Assembly: GCA_021151525.1 (NCBI GenBank)
Contig: JAGKXD010000013.1
Location: forward strand, 1-54,868
Reading direction: 5' to 3'
DNA from: Cellvibrionaceae bacterium
Lineage (GTDB): Bacteria; Pseudomonadota; Gammaproteobacteria; Pseudomonadales; Cellvibrionaceae
Length of the DNA: 54,868 nucleotides
Part shown: in pieces, positions 44,706 through 54,341 of the stretch
How the letters are laid out: each line of letters begins with the position of its first letter
How positions within the stretch are numbered: position 1 is the first letter of the stretch
Translations under genes and position numbers: made by a program
The notes under the pieces: generated by a model
Database searches by the model: none
Seen by the model: only the letters and a program-made list of their open reading frames with translations
What the model was told of the DNA's origin: nothing

Positions 44706-45752
44706 ATGTTTATTTTTTCGTTGAAAAATCTCACTGCTAGTTTGGCAATTGCAACCGCGATAAGCGCTTTGCCTGCTGCAGCGCAAATCCAAAGATTTGC
44801 TCTGAGTAATGGCACTATCAATGCTGAAGTTACGCCAGATATTGGCGGCCGATTGCTATCTTTTTCTTTAAGAGATCAACCTAATTTTTTATTATTGGCA
44901 GATCTGCCTTCATTAAATACTCGCCCACAAGTGAGTCCTGCATCTGACAATATTGGTTATTTGGGGCACGAAATCTGGGTAGGGCCGCAAAGCGAGTGGT
45001 GGGCGCATCAAAAAGTAAATCCAACGCGCGCTGCTGAAAAAGCAATCTGGCCGCCGGATCCATATTTAATTCTTGCGCAAAATACGGTGTTGGAACAAAG
45101 CCCGGAACGAGTAATTTTGAAAAGCCCGGAGAGCAGTGTCACGGGGGTACAAATTATTAAAGCCTATGCGCTTACCCCTGAACGAAAAAATAGCCTCAAG
45201 TTGCAAGTGCGCGCCACTAATATTCGCAAGGAAGATATTGCGTGGGATATTTGGTTTAACACACGTGTACCAGCGAATGCCATAGTTTATATTCCTGTTG
45301 CGGATGCTGCTGATATCAAACAAAAAAATATGGAAGATGCACAAAATGCTCCGCTTGTTTACACAGTGGCAGATAATATGTTTTCACTGGATATGACGCC
45401 ACCGCCCGCAGGTAAAGTTTCGCGCAAGGGTAAATTAATGATTCAACCTGCGCAGGGCTGGATGGCAAGTTTTCGCGATAAACAAGTTTTTATTGTGCAA
45501 TTTCCACTGCAGCCACGCGAAACAATTCATCCAGAGCAAGGTCAGATTGAACTGTATAACGAATACAATCCTGCCAAATTGGAAGAGGGCGTACTTGAAA
45601 TGGAAGTTCACACACCCTATAAAAAACTTGCACCTAAAGAGTTTATGATGGGGGATGAAACCTGGACGCTACTTGAATACAAAGGTCCTGCAACACGCAG
45701 TGCTCAGCTCGCATTTTTGCGAATGCATGCGGCGGAGTTGGGGTTAAGATAA
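44706..45752 (+). CDS. Secreted DUF4380 family protein
   Basis: 348 residues from ATG 44706. A signal peptide (about 1-26, ending PAAAQ) is followed by a beta-sandwich domain with the GGRLLSFSL motif at about 47-55 and conserved EIWVGPQSEWW, typical of DUF4380 and related to aldose epimerase-like folds. Function is unknown; the fold relationship suggests carbohydrate binding or mutarotation. Interestingly the next gene (opposite strand) is an epimerase-fold mutarotase. A terminator follows the stop. Confidence 0.82.
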   Translation: MFIFSLKNLTASLAIATAISALPAAAQIQRFALSNGTINAEVTPDIGGRLLSFSLRDQPNFLLLADLPSLNTRPQVSPASDNIGYLGHEIWVGPQSEWWAHQKVNPTRAAEKAIWPPDPYLILAQNTVLEQSPERVILKSPESSVTGVQIIKAYALTPERKNSLKLQVRATNIRKEDIAWDIWFNTRVPANAIVYIPVADAADIKQKNMEDAQNAPLVYTVADNMFSLDMTPPPAGKVSRKGKLMIQPAQGWMASFRDKQVFIVQFPLQPRETIHPEQGQIELYNEYNPAKLEEGVLEMEVHTPYKKLAPKEFMMGDETWTLLEYKGPATRSAQLAFLRMHAAELGLR

Positions 45753-45784
45753 TTTGCTTATTGCTAAATAAAAAATCCATCGCA

Positions 45785-45829
45785 AATAAAAAAGCCATCT
45801 GTAAAAAGATGGCTTTTTTATTTGCGTTA
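45785..45829. terminator. Bidirectional terminator between DUF4380 and mutarotase genes
   Basis: AAATAAAAAAGCCATC / GATGGCTTTTTTATTT stem-loop, with A- and T-runs. Confidence 0.9.
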
Positions 45830-45840
45830 ACCTGTAGTCA

Positions 45841-46791
45841 TTAAACTTTTGTAGCTTCTTTAATTTCAACCCACGCGCTTTTACTTTCGCCAGCCGCTAA
45901 ATTCCATTTCTCAGCTAATACAGCGCCGCGCTCTACACAAATATAATGTTGCTCGTTGCCAGCCCCTATATCTGCGATTTTTGCAGCATTAGTTGCTCCG
46001 GGATTCCACACAACTACGCTCGGGCAATTGTGGTGATTGATTTGAATGCTCGGTGAACCTGCAATCGCAATTGCATTTTGCACACCGGGGAAAACACGAT
46101 CAACTTCTGCGGGAAAATTCACATCGCCTTGTTGAGTCTTCGCAGCATGGCTTTCCAAATTGTCGAGGTAGGTTTTATTTGCCAAACCTAAGACCCGCAC
46201 GTCTTGTAATGAGTTTACCGGATGATAGCTGTGGAGTACCCAGCTACAATCAAACGCACGAGTATCGGTATTGGTAATAGTAATGTCCAATTTGATAGCT
46301 TTGCCCAAGGTCATAATCAATTGTGCCGCGAAATTAAAATCAAATAATTCATTGGCGGGACTATTAAAACTAAAAACCAATTTCACGCTGCCATCGGCAG
46401 CTATGGCGGCATCAGATAACTGCCAATCGCGATTGCGTGCAAAGCCGTGTTTTGGCTTTTTCGGGTCAAGCGCGTTAGGGCCAAACCAAGGCAGGCAAAC
46501 AGGAATTCCACCGCGTAAGGCCACGCCGGGCGTAAAATCACAGTTGGGGCTTACCCACAATAAGGGTTGAGCATTTTTCGCTTGAAAGCTCAATAAATGA
46601 GCGCCCTGTAGTGCAATTAGCGCGTTACAGGCTGCGGTGTTAACGCGAAGAATAGGTAAGCCAGAGCCATTACTGTCAGGAAATGCCTGATCACTTGAGG
46701 TGAGCTCTAAAAAATCGCAACCTGCAATAAGAGTGTTTAAATCATCGTTTAACGTGGAATGAGGTACAGCAGGGGACATAATGACAACCAT
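45841..46791 (-). CDS. D-hexose-6-phosphate mutarotase, YeaD-like
   Basis: About 316 residues from ATG 46791 (ATG 46779 is equally possible; neither has a strong RBS). The galactose-mutarotase-like beta-sandwich carries family motifs GAHLLSFQ, GGIPVCLPWFGP and KHGFARNRDW (catalytic His/Arg region), plus VLHSYHPV and the glutamate in ICVERGAV. It would interconvert alpha and beta anomers of glucose-6-phosphate in the cytosol. Separate transcription unit, divergent from rapA. Confidence 0.9.
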   Translation of the reverse strand: MVVIMSPAVPHSTLNDDLNTLIAGCDFLELTSSDQAFPDSNGSGLPILRVNTAACNALIALQGAHLLSFQAKNAQPLLWVSPNCDFTPGVALRGGIPVCLPWFGPNALDPKKPKHGFARNRDWQLSDAAIAADGSVKLVFSFNSPANELFDFNFAAQLIMTLGKAIKLDITITNTDTRAFDCSWVLHSYHPVNSLQDVRVLGLANKTYLDNLESHAAKTQQGDVNFPAEVDRVFPGVQNAIAIAGSPSIQINHHNCPSVVVWNPGATNAAKIADIGAGNEQHYICVERGAVLAEKWNLAAGESKSAWVEIKEATKV

Positions 46792-46938
46792 CAACAGCTT
46801 TAAGATGCCGCAATTCTAACCAAATCGTCTGTCATAATCATCTGATAATTAATCATATTTTTTGGTTTTGACACCTTAAAAACAGTATGATGCTCGCCCA
46901 TTTTCGAATGACAGATTTTTAATGTATAGGTGTGTTGA

Positions 46939-49905
46939 GTGAGCAAATCGCAGTTAGTTAGTCAGGCTTTTACCATTGGCCAGCGTTGGATTAGTGAAGC
47001 AGAGGCTGAATTAGGCTTAGGCATTGTGCTGGATATTGCCAACCGTCGTTTAACCTTGAGTTTTCCGGCCGCTGGTGAGCGTCGCACTTATGCGATGGAT
47101 AACGCACCAGTGAGTCGTGTGGTTTATCAAGTGGGCGAAAAAGTTCGCCATCAAGATGGCACCAACGTAAAAATTACGAAAGTGATCGAACAGCAAGGTT
47201 GTTTGCTTTATCACGGTTTGGTGTTTGATAAAGATAAAAATCTCACCAAAGAAGAAATCGCAATTCCTGAGTTTGAATTAGATAGTTTTGTGCAATTCAG
47301 TACGCCACGCGATCGCTTATTTGCCGGCCAGATTGACAAACACACGCACTTCACTCTGCGTTACAAAACCCTCAATTATTTAAACCAACATCGTCAATCA
47401 AACATATTTGGTTTGGCGGGGCCGCGCGTGCAGTTGCTGCCGCATCAACTTTATATCGCCAACGAAGTCGCGCAGCGCCACGCACCACGTGTTTTGCTTG
47501 CAGATGAAGTGGGGTTGGGTAAAACCATTGAGGCTGGATTGGTGTTGCATCAACAATTAATCAGTGGCCGTGTGAATCGCGCTTTGATTGTGGTGCCCAA
47601 TAGTTTACAGCATCAATGGTTGGTAGAAATGCTGCGTCGTTTTAATTTGGCATTTACTTTGTTGGATGAAAAGCGTTGCCAAGCCATTGAAGGTTTGGAT
47701 TCTTTTGAAGAGTCCATCGATTTCGTCGATGACTTCACGGATGAATTTGAACGTGAATCCACAAGCGATAATCCGTTTGAATCTGCACAATTAATTTTAT
47801 GTTCTCTCGATTTCCTCACGAAAAATCCGGAGCGCTATGCGCAAGCTTTGCAAGCATCCTGGGATTTATTATTGGTAGACGAGGCGCACCATTTGCAATG
47901 GAGCGAACAAAAAGTCAGCGTGGCTTACCAATGCATTGAAGGCTTGGCCAAGGTTGCAAAAGGGTTGTTGTTATTAACGGCAACACCAGAACAACTTGGT
48001 TTGGAAAGCCACTTTGCGCGCTTACGTTTGCTCGATCCAGATCGCTATTACGATTTGGAAAAATTTATCGCCGAACAGCAATCCTATCAGCCGCTCAACG
48101 ATTTGGTGCAGGCACTTTTGGCTGCTCACGTTGAAGAAGCTAAAGCATTGCCTGCTAATTTAGTGAAACAATTAGCGGATTATTTGCCAAAAGATACCAT
48201 CGCCGAATTAACGCAATTGGCTGAGCAAACTTGTTTGGGGCAAGCTGCCGACAAAGCGATTAGTTATTTGTTAGATAGGCACGGCACGGGCCGCGTACTT
48301 TTCCGCAATACTCGTAATTCTGTTGCCGGTTTCCCCGAGCGACAATTACACCAACACGCGCTTGAGCTTACGCAAGAGCAGCTAGCAGACATTCGTACTT
48401 TATCCTTAGAAAAGCAATTGCGCGCAGAAACCTATTGGCAGCAGCAAGAAAATGATTGGTGGCTGCACGACCCGCGTGTAAATTGGTTAAGCGATTGGCT
48501 TAAGCAAAATCGCCGCAAAAAAGTTTTGGTCATTTGTGCGAATGCTGATACTGCACAAACATTAGAAGATTATTTGCGTTTGCGTAAAGGCTTGCTCACT
48601 GCTGTATTCCATGAAGGTCTTAACCTGATTGAGCGCGACCGCGCTGCCGCTTATTTTGCAGATATGGAAGAGGGCGCGCAGGTTTTAATTTGTTCTGAGA
48701 TTGGAAGTGAAGGTCGCAATTTCCAATTCGCACAAGATTTGGTGTTGTTTGATTTGCCGTTGAACCCAGATTTATTGGAGCAGCGTATCGGTCGTTTGGA
48801 TCGTATTGGCCAAACCGCGACTGTAAATATTCACACTCCCTTCTATGTGGGCAGCGCGCAAGAAAAATTAATCAGCTGGTATCACCAAGGGCTAAATGCA
48901 TTTGAGAAGACTTGTGCGATTGGCCAAAATGTTTATATCCAATATGCCGAGAATCTCTTACCGATTTTAATTGGCGATGATGAATCTGCTTTTGCAAATA
49001 TATTGAAAGAAACTCAAGTTTACGCTGCCGATTTGGTTGCCCAATTGCAAAAAGGTCGCGACCGTTTGTTGGAGTTAAACTCTTGCAAGCCTGCACAAGC
49101 CGCTGAATTGGTGGATGCGCTTGCTGCAAAAGATGAAGACAAAAGCCTTATCAATTATTTGGATGCTGTTTTCGATGCATTCGGAATTGACTCTGAAAAA
49201 CACAGTGAGCACAGTCAAGTCATTCACCCTAGTGATCATATGCGTGTTGAGCAATTCCCCGGTTTGCCGGAGTCTGGCTTGACGATTACTTATCAGCGTC
49301 AGCAAGCATTATCACGCGAGGATATGCAGTTTATTACTTGGGAGCATCCATTAGTTCGTGGTGCCCAAGAGTTAATTGCGCTTACAGAATTCGGTAACAC
49401 CGCGTTTTGTACCTTGAAATTACCTCCGCTCAAACCGGGCAATTTAATGCTGGAAGCCTTGTATGTATTGCATTGCCCCGCACCGGCGGAGTTGCAATTG
49501 TTCCGTCATATGCCGCAATCATTATTGCGAGTATTGTTGGATCACAATGGTAAAGACTTGAACGCCGTATTAGGGATTGATCAGCTAGGTAAGCTCTTGC
49601 AAAAAGTCCCACGCAATAATGCCCAGGAACTGGTTCGCCATGCGCGCCCCGCATTGGTGGATATGTTGCAAAAAGCGGAAGATAAAGCCAAACCCCAACA
49701 GGCCGATTTAATTGCAAGCGCGCAACAAAAAGTTAAGGACGAAATCAATGCAGAATTGGATCGCATGAAAGCACTTGCGAAAGTGAACCCCAATGTACGC
49801 CAATCTGAAATTGATTATTTGCAAGAGCGTTTGGCAGCGAGCCAACACTATTTATCGCAAGCGAAGCTGCGTTTGGATTCTTTGCGGGTGATAATGACGG
49901 TTTAA
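46939..49905 (+). CDS. rapA: RNA polymerase-associated ATPase RapA
   Basis: 988 residues (E. coli 968), from GTG 46939. A Swi2/Snf2 ATPase that recycles stalled RNA polymerase after transcription. N-terminal tandem Tudor-like domains (about 1-110) open with FTIGQRWISEAEAELGLGIV. Motif I is DEVGLGKT (189-196), the DEAH box VDEAHH lies near 315, and motif VI is in EQRIGRLDRIGQT. A 30-residue acidic stretch near 250-275 is longer than I expect in E. coli. It is single-copy in its unit; the next 35 bases lead to a long inverted repeat that may end transcription. Confidence 0.95.
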   Translation: MSKSQLVSQAFTIGQRWISEAEAELGLGIVLDIANRRLTLSFPAAGERRTYAMDNAPVSRVVYQVGEKVRHQDGTNVKITKVIEQQGCLLYHGLVFDKDKNLTKEEIAIPEFELDSFVQFSTPRDRLFAGQIDKHTHFTLRYKTLNYLNQHRQSNIFGLAGPRVQLLPHQLYIANEVAQRHAPRVLLADEVGLGKTIEAGLVLHQQLISGRVNRALIVVPNSLQHQWLVEMLRRFNLAFTLLDEKRCQAIEGLDSFEESIDFVDDFTDEFERESTSDNPFESAQLILCSLDFLTKNPERYAQALQASWDLLLVDEAHHLQWSEQKVSVAYQCIEGLAKVAKGLLLLTATPEQLGLESHFARLRLLDPDRYYDLEKFIAEQQSYQPLNDLVQALLAAHVEEAKALPANLVKQLADYLPKDTIAELTQLAEQTCLGQAADKAISYLLDRHGTGRVLFRNTRNSVAGFPERQLHQHALELTQEQLADIRTLSLEKQLRAETYWQQQENDWWLHDPRVNWLSDWLKQNRRKKVLVICANADTAQTLEDYLRLRKGLLTAVFHEGLNLIERDRAAAYFADMEEGAQVLICSEIGSEGRNFQFAQDLVLFDLPLNPDLLEQRIGRLDRIGQTATVNIHTPFYVGSAQEKLISWYHQGLNAFEKTCAIGQNVYIQYAENLLPILIGDDESAFANILKETQVYAADLVAQLQKGRDRLLELNSCKPAQAAELVDALAAKDEDKSLINYLDAVFDAFGIDSEKHSEHSQVIHPSDHMRVEQFPGLPESGLTITYQRQQALSREDMQFITWEHPLVRGAQELIALTEFGNTAFCTLKLPPLKPGNLMLEALYVLHCPAPAELQLFRHMPQSLLRVLLDHNGKDLNAVLGIDQLGKLLQKVPRNNAQELVRHARPALVDMLQKAEDKAKPQQADLIASAQQKVKDEINAELDRMKALAKVNPNVRQSEIDYLQERLAASQHYLSQAKLRLDSLRVIMTV

Positions 49906-49941
49906 TATCTGAATTGTGAATATGCGTATTTAATAGGGAGT

Positions 49942-50019
49942 CGTCATCCTCGCGTAGCGGGGATCCAGCTTTTGATTGTGGTTTTTTAACAGCTGGATCC
50001 CCGCTGCGCGAGGATGACG
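49942..50019. repeat. 29-bp inverted repeat (REP/MITE-like or terminator)
   Basis: Left arm 49942-49970 and right arm 49991-50019 match at 28 of 29 positions around a 20-nt T-rich loop. The arms begin CGTCATCCTCGCG and end GGATCCAGCT. Dispersed CGTCATCC/GGATCC-type palindromes are known from several proteobacteria. It lies between rapA and a small gene. Confidence 0.85.
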
Positions 50020-50054
50020 ATTGCCCGGAAAATTAATATTTCTTGAGAGCTCCT

Positions 50055-50336
50055 ATGTACATTTTTTCCGTAAACGGCAAAGCCAAAAAAGATCGTGATG
50101 GCGTTAAAGAAGGGCAGGTTGTTCCCTTTATCGTGTACATCAACTTTATAGATTTATTCGGTGCAGAGCAGTTGTGCAAAGTCTATTTAATGCGTGCGGG
50201 CTTTACCGATATTGAAATTGAAAAGCGTAAATTAGTGCCGAGTAATTTAACTGGCGATGCCCGCGTAGTTGCGGCAGATAAAGCAATGGCTGAGGCTATT
50301 AAATCTGGCTATATGATCCAGATGTTTGACGAGTAA
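50055..50336 (+). CDS. Small conserved-looking protein, unknown function
   Basis: 93 residues from ATG 50055 (an upstream in-frame start exists at 50043). It is mixed charge, without membrane segments, beginning MYIFSVNGKAKK and ending YMIQMFDE. The composition is that of a folded small protein. I do not recognise it. The 35 bases before it are the end of the inverted repeat and an AT-rich stretch. Confidence 0.65.
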   Translation: MYIFSVNGKAKKDRDGVKEGQVVPFIVYINFIDLFGAEQLCKVYLMRAGFTDIEIEKRKLVPSNLTGDARVVAADKAMAEAIKSGYMIQMFDE

Positions 50337-50453
50337 GCTTTCCTTCCAACATCTATGTATCCAAGCATATTGTTTGGATGCATCCCACGTTTGAACTTTT
50401 TCAGTATCTTTTAGTCTAGTTTCCTGTAATCGTCGATAAAGGAAGCAGCTCGC

Positions 50454-51071
50454 ATGAAGTTTTTACAGGGATCAAGTTTGTTTGGTGTGTTATATGTCGC
50501 CCGAAAAAGCTATTTGCCTACCTCTAAAAAATCATCGCTGGTGTTATTTCTAGTTGTTTTTTTGATGCATGTTCTGCTCGTTTTTTATATGCTCAAATAT
50601 GGGGTTAAAGTACGTGAGGCTCTTGTTGTTGAGGCACAAGTGAATTTAATGTTGTTGAAGCCTGAGAATAATTCGGCACCTTTTAGCGACTTGCCAATTA
50701 ATCCTGATGAGCGTTCTGTAATCCTGCTTGAAGTTGTTATTCCCGAGATTGAAATTAAAGAGCTGGATTTAGGTGTGTCAGATTTTAATGATACATATGA
50801 GTTGCACAATAAAAATTCAGATAAATATAAAGATGTTTTTGATCCAAAGCTTCGTAAGAAATTGCAGGCATTACCACCGCAGGTAAAAAAGAAACCTAAA
50901 ATTCAATATCTAGGTGTAGGCATAACACTAGAAGATATTGGCAATGGTATGTGCATCTATGGTGATGCACTCCATAAAACAGGCCGCAAAGTTAAATGCG
51001 GTCTTGATCAGGGAGAGCAAATGATGCTGAATGTAGAGCAAGCTTTAGCAGATCCACTTGGTATTAAATAA
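50454..51071 (+). CDS. Single-pass membrane protein, paralogue A
   Basis: 205 residues. One transmembrane helix (about 27-50, VLFLVVFLMHVLLVFYML) is followed by a periplasmic linker of about 75 residues. A conserved DPKLRKKL motif lies at about 125-132, and a C-terminal domain holds a cysteine pair (GNGMCIYG and KVKCGLD). The layout is like a TonB-type energiser but no TonB C-terminal motif is evident. It is one of two adjacent paralogues; I do not recognise the family. Confidence 0.75.
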   Translation: MKFLQGSSLFGVLYVARKSYLPTSKKSSLVLFLVVFLMHVLLVFYMLKYGVKVREALVVEAQVNLMLLKPENNSAPFSDLPINPDERSVILLEVVIPEIEIKELDLGVSDFNDTYELHNKNSDKYKDVFDPKLRKKLQALPPQVKKKPKIQYLGVGITLEDIGNGMCIYGDALHKTGRKVKCGLDQGEQMMLNVEQALADPLGIK

Positions 51072-51183
51072 CCCAACGTATTTTTAATTGGTTATAGGTG
51101 GTAATCGAATTAGTGTGCAGAACTTTTAATCCTGCATCAGGTCTACCACTTCGCTAAAGTTAACTACAAAAGGTTTTGGTGGA

Positions 51184-51846
51184 ATGGCTATCTTAGGTCT
51201 ACAGGAACGTTTAAATTTATTTCAGTCTGCTAATTACTCTCAACGCATATCAAAAAAGCAATCTCCTGTGGTGTTGGGGGCTATCATTTTTGTGCATGCG
51301 GCAATTATCCTGCTGGCATTTAATGAAAAAATGAGGCAGCGAGAATTTGTGCCGGAAAAAATTCTACATATGATTAATGTTTTGCCAGAGCAGGTCGAAC
51401 CTATTTCGGAGCCTGATAAGCCTGAGATAAATGAACCGCGCCCATTACAGTTAACTGCTCCGCACATCCAAATTGCTGAACCAGTTTCGTCGCCATTGGA
51501 TTTGCCTCTTAACAATTCACCCTATGTGCTTCATTCGGAAACATCTGGTCAATATGAGCATATATTTGATCCCAAATTGCGAAAAAAATTAATTGATGCG
51601 CAAAGTTTAAATGTGCGACCTACAGCAGGAAGAGCCAAGAATTGGATAGAGGCTGATGGGCGAACGTTTGTGGATGTAGGTGATGGAAATTGTTTTGTTT
51701 CTATGGCGCAAGTTGATGCTCGTGAACGAGAGACTAATTGGGGTATGACCAAGTGTGGTAAAACTGATAGTGAAAAAATGATGGACAATATGAATGCAGA
51801 TCTAGAGGCAAGAAAACATCCGCTCAATAAAAAAGGCCAGCAATAG
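51184..51846 (+). CDS. Single-pass membrane protein, paralogue B
   Basis: 220 residues. A transmembrane helix (about 29-46, VVLGAIIFVHAAIILLAF) and proline/glutamate-rich linker (about 70-110) lead to HIFDPKLRKKL near 126 and a C-terminal domain with cysteines in GDGNCFVS and MTKCGKT. The DPKLRKKL motif, G(N/D)G(M/N)C cysteine and final KCG match paralogue A in order and spacing. It lies 112 bases downstream of A. Function unknown. Confidence 0.75.
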   Translation: MAILGLQERLNLFQSANYSQRISKKQSPVVLGAIIFVHAAIILLAFNEKMRQREFVPEKILHMINVLPEQVEPISEPDKPEINEPRPLQLTAPHIQIAEPVSSPLDLPLNNSPYVLHSETSGQYEHIFDPKLRKKLIDAQSLNVRPTAGRAKNWIEADGRTFVDVGDGNCFVSMAQVDARERETNWGMTKCGKTDSEKMMDNMNADLEARKHPLNKKGQQ

Positions 51847-51863
51847 CTGGCCTTTTTTATTGG
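51826..51863. terminator. Bidirectional terminator between paralogue B and csdA
   Basis: AAAAAAGGCCAGC / GCTGGCCTTTTTT hairpin overlapping the last codons of paralogue B. Serves both convergent transcripts. Confidence 0.9.
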
Positions 51864-51876
51864 TTAAGTTTAAGCA

Positions 51877-53784
51877 TTAATCAAACTTTTTTGGGCGGAA
51901 GCTTTTGCTTTTTTCGCCTTTAGGTTTATCACCCAAACCTAACTTTCCACGAGGTGCGCCATCGCGTGGCTTATCTGAAAAGCTGCGTGGTTTGTCACCG
52001 CGTGGTTTGTCATTGTAGTCGCGAGTACGAGGACCGCGATCACCGAAATCGCGATCACGGCTGTTGCCGCCACCGCCTTGGTCAACGCTGATTTCCAGTG
52101 GACGATTGCGGACGCGAACTTTTTTCAGTTGACTCAATACATCCCCTGACAAACCTTTTGGTAAATCTACGGTTGAGAATTCATCGTGCAATTTAATGTG
52201 GCCGATGTTCGCGCTGGAAATACCGGCTTCGTTTGCAATTGCGCCAACGATGTCACCAGGGCGCGCTTCGTGATTGCGACCTACTTCAATACGGTAGCGA
52301 ACCATGTTCTCGTCGTTGTGCTCGCGACGCGGGCGATCTTCACGTGAACGCTCGCGTCCACCATCACGACCACCGCGGTCATTGCGATCGCGAGAACCAC
52401 GTTCTTCACGACCACCACGGTCACCACGTCCTTCGCTGCGAGATTCACGCTCAGGTTTTACATCGGTAAATTTCACTTGCAGCGGACGCTCGCGTTGCAA
52501 TAAATATGCAAGAGCTGATGCTATGTCTTCTGGCGAAACTTCATTTTGATTACTGAACTCTGCCAACAAATCATTGAAGAAACTCAAATCAGGTTGTTCT
52601 GCCAAGGTGCTAGTAATTTGCGCCGTAAATTGATCGATACGGTGTTTGGTTACAGCTGCGCCGCTTGGCAATTCCATCAAAGTAATTGGTTTTTTGGTCG
52701 CTTTTTCGATGGTGTAGAGCAAACGTTTTTCGCGCGGTGCAACAAACAAAATAGCTTTTCCGCTACGACCAGCACGACCAGTACGGCCAATACGGTGAAC
52801 GTAAGCTTCGCTATCGTAAGGAATATCGTAGTTAACAACGTGGCTTACGCGTTCTACGTCGATACCGCGCGCAGCAACGTCGGTAGCGATAACTATATCC
52901 AATGAACCACTTTTCAAACGCTCAATAGTGCGTTCACGCAATTGTTGGTTCATGTCGCCGTTCAATGCGGCGGCAGAGAAACCGCGTGCTTCCAATTTTT
53001 CTGCAAGTTCTACGGTTGCAGTTTTTGTGCGCACGAAAATAATCATGCCGTCAAAAGGTTCTACTTCAAGAATACGTGTGAGTGCATCCAATTTATTGGT
53101 GCCGCTAACCATCCAATAAACTTGTTCGATGTTGTCGCCGGTAGATTGCGAGCTGGCGATTTTAATTTCTTTCGCATCGCGCAAATAGTTGTCGCACACT
53201 TTGCGAATTTCGCGTGGCATGGTTGCGGAGAACAACGCAGTTTGGCGTGTATCTGGTGTGTGTTCCAGAATCCATTCAACGTCATCGATAAAGCCCATGC
53301 GCAACATTTCGTCAGCTTCGTCGAGTACCAAGCTTTTCAAATTATTTAAATTTAAACTGCCACGACGCAAGTGGTCCATTACACGGCCTGGTGTGCCAAC
53401 TACAACATGCACGCCGCGTTTTAATTGGCGCAATTGGCTGGTCATGTCCTGACCGCCGTAAATAGGTAATACGTGGAAGCCGGGAATTTCAGCCGCGTAT
53501 TTTTGGAAAGCTTCTGCTACTTGGATTGCGAGTTCGCGAGTCGGTGCCAACACTAGGATTTGTGGGTCAGCTTGTTTTACATCTAATTTTGACAGCAGCG
53601 GCAATGCGAAAGCTGCAGTCTTACCTGTACCGGTTTGCGCCATGCCGAGAATATCGCCACCGTTCAGCAACACTGGAATAGCAGCGGCTTGAATGGGCGA
53701 GGGTACTTCGTAGCCAACTGATCGAATGGCTTTAAGTACGGGCTCGGAAAGTGCTAAATCGGTAAACAGAATTTGGTCAGTCAT
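51877..53784 (-). CDS. csdA: DEAD-box RNA helicase CsdA/DeaD
   Basis: 635 residues from ATG 53784 (E. coli DeaD 629). Two RecA-like domains: Q-motif near the N-terminus (FTDLALSEPVLKAI), motif I AQTGTGKT, motif II LDEADEML, motif III FSATMP and motif VI HRIGRTGRAGR. A DbpA-type RNA-binding domain follows, after a strongly basic RGG-rich linker (residues about 435-500), and the tail repeats Asp/Arg/Gly/Lys. It remodels RNA in ribosome assembly and cold adaptation. It has a long 5' leader. Confidence 0.95.
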   Translation of the reverse strand: MTDQILFTDLALSEPVLKAIRSVGYEVPSPIQAAAIPVLLNGGDILGMAQTGTGKTAAFALPLLSKLDVKQADPQILVLAPTRELAIQVAEAFQKYAAEIPGFHVLPIYGGQDMTSQLRQLKRGVHVVVGTPGRVMDHLRRGSLNLNNLKSLVLDEADEMLRMGFIDDVEWILEHTPDTRQTALFSATMPREIRKVCDNYLRDAKEIKIASSQSTGDNIEQVYWMVSGTNKLDALTRILEVEPFDGMIIFVRTKTATVELAEKLEARGFSAAALNGDMNQQLRERTIERLKSGSLDIVIATDVAARGIDVERVSHVVNYDIPYDSEAYVHRIGRTGRAGRSGKAILFVAPREKRLLYTIEKATKKPITLMELPSGAAVTKHRIDQFTAQITSTLAEQPDLSFFNDLLAEFSNQNEVSPEDIASALAYLLQRERPLQVKFTDVKPERESRSEGRGDRGGREERGSRDRNDRGGRDGGRERSREDRPRREHNDENMVRYRIEVGRNHEARPGDIVGAIANEAGISSANIGHIKLHDEFSTVDLPKGLSGDVLSQLKKVRVRNRPLEISVDQGGGGNSRDRDFGDRGPRTRDYNDKPRGDKPRSFSDKPRDGAPRGKLGLGDKPKGEKSKSFRPKKFD

Positions 53785-54341
53785 TTTTAAACCTTTGGTT
53801 TGGCTGAATATAAAAAACAATAAAGCAAAGCCGTCGCTGAAACTTTTTACTGTTTAAAGTAAGTGGTATCAGTTAAGGATTCGTTTTTGTTTTTATTGAT
53901 CGAATAATTTTTGCTGCGCAAATAAATAACGCAGCCTAAGTGGGAGCGATGATCGGGTCGCTATGGGTACGAAAGCTGTAAAACTTCCGCACAAAAGAAA
54001 TTCGCAAGAGCAATGCTGATGCAAGTTTAAGGCGATTAAATCAACGGATTCCCGCGTGTCCTGCCAAAAAGTTTTGGCTAAATGGAGCACAGTGCAATTC
54101 AAAAACATCGTGTTTTCTAAAAATTGCGCACTTTATAGCAGGCTGAAAATTTGAACTTCGTGTTGTTGATTGGTTCCTAAAAAACCAATTTTGGGCAGCC
54201 CTCAGGCATCCTGCCTGCTCAGCATATCCCCACAACATAAACTCAATAAAGGAGGGGCGTTACTGAAAGTGCGCGCAGTATAGGGATTTGGTGCCTATAA
54301 AGCCAGCAAAATAGCAGCCAGTTCTCATTTTACGGTCACGA
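53785..54341. other. Long leader region of csdA
   Basis: 557 bases without a gene, upstream of csdA on the minus strand. A small stem (ATTGGTT / AACCAAT, 54169-54189) is visible; small frames here lack RBS and are not called. A long untranslated leader would fit cold-shock helicases. Promoter not located. Confidence 0.45.
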
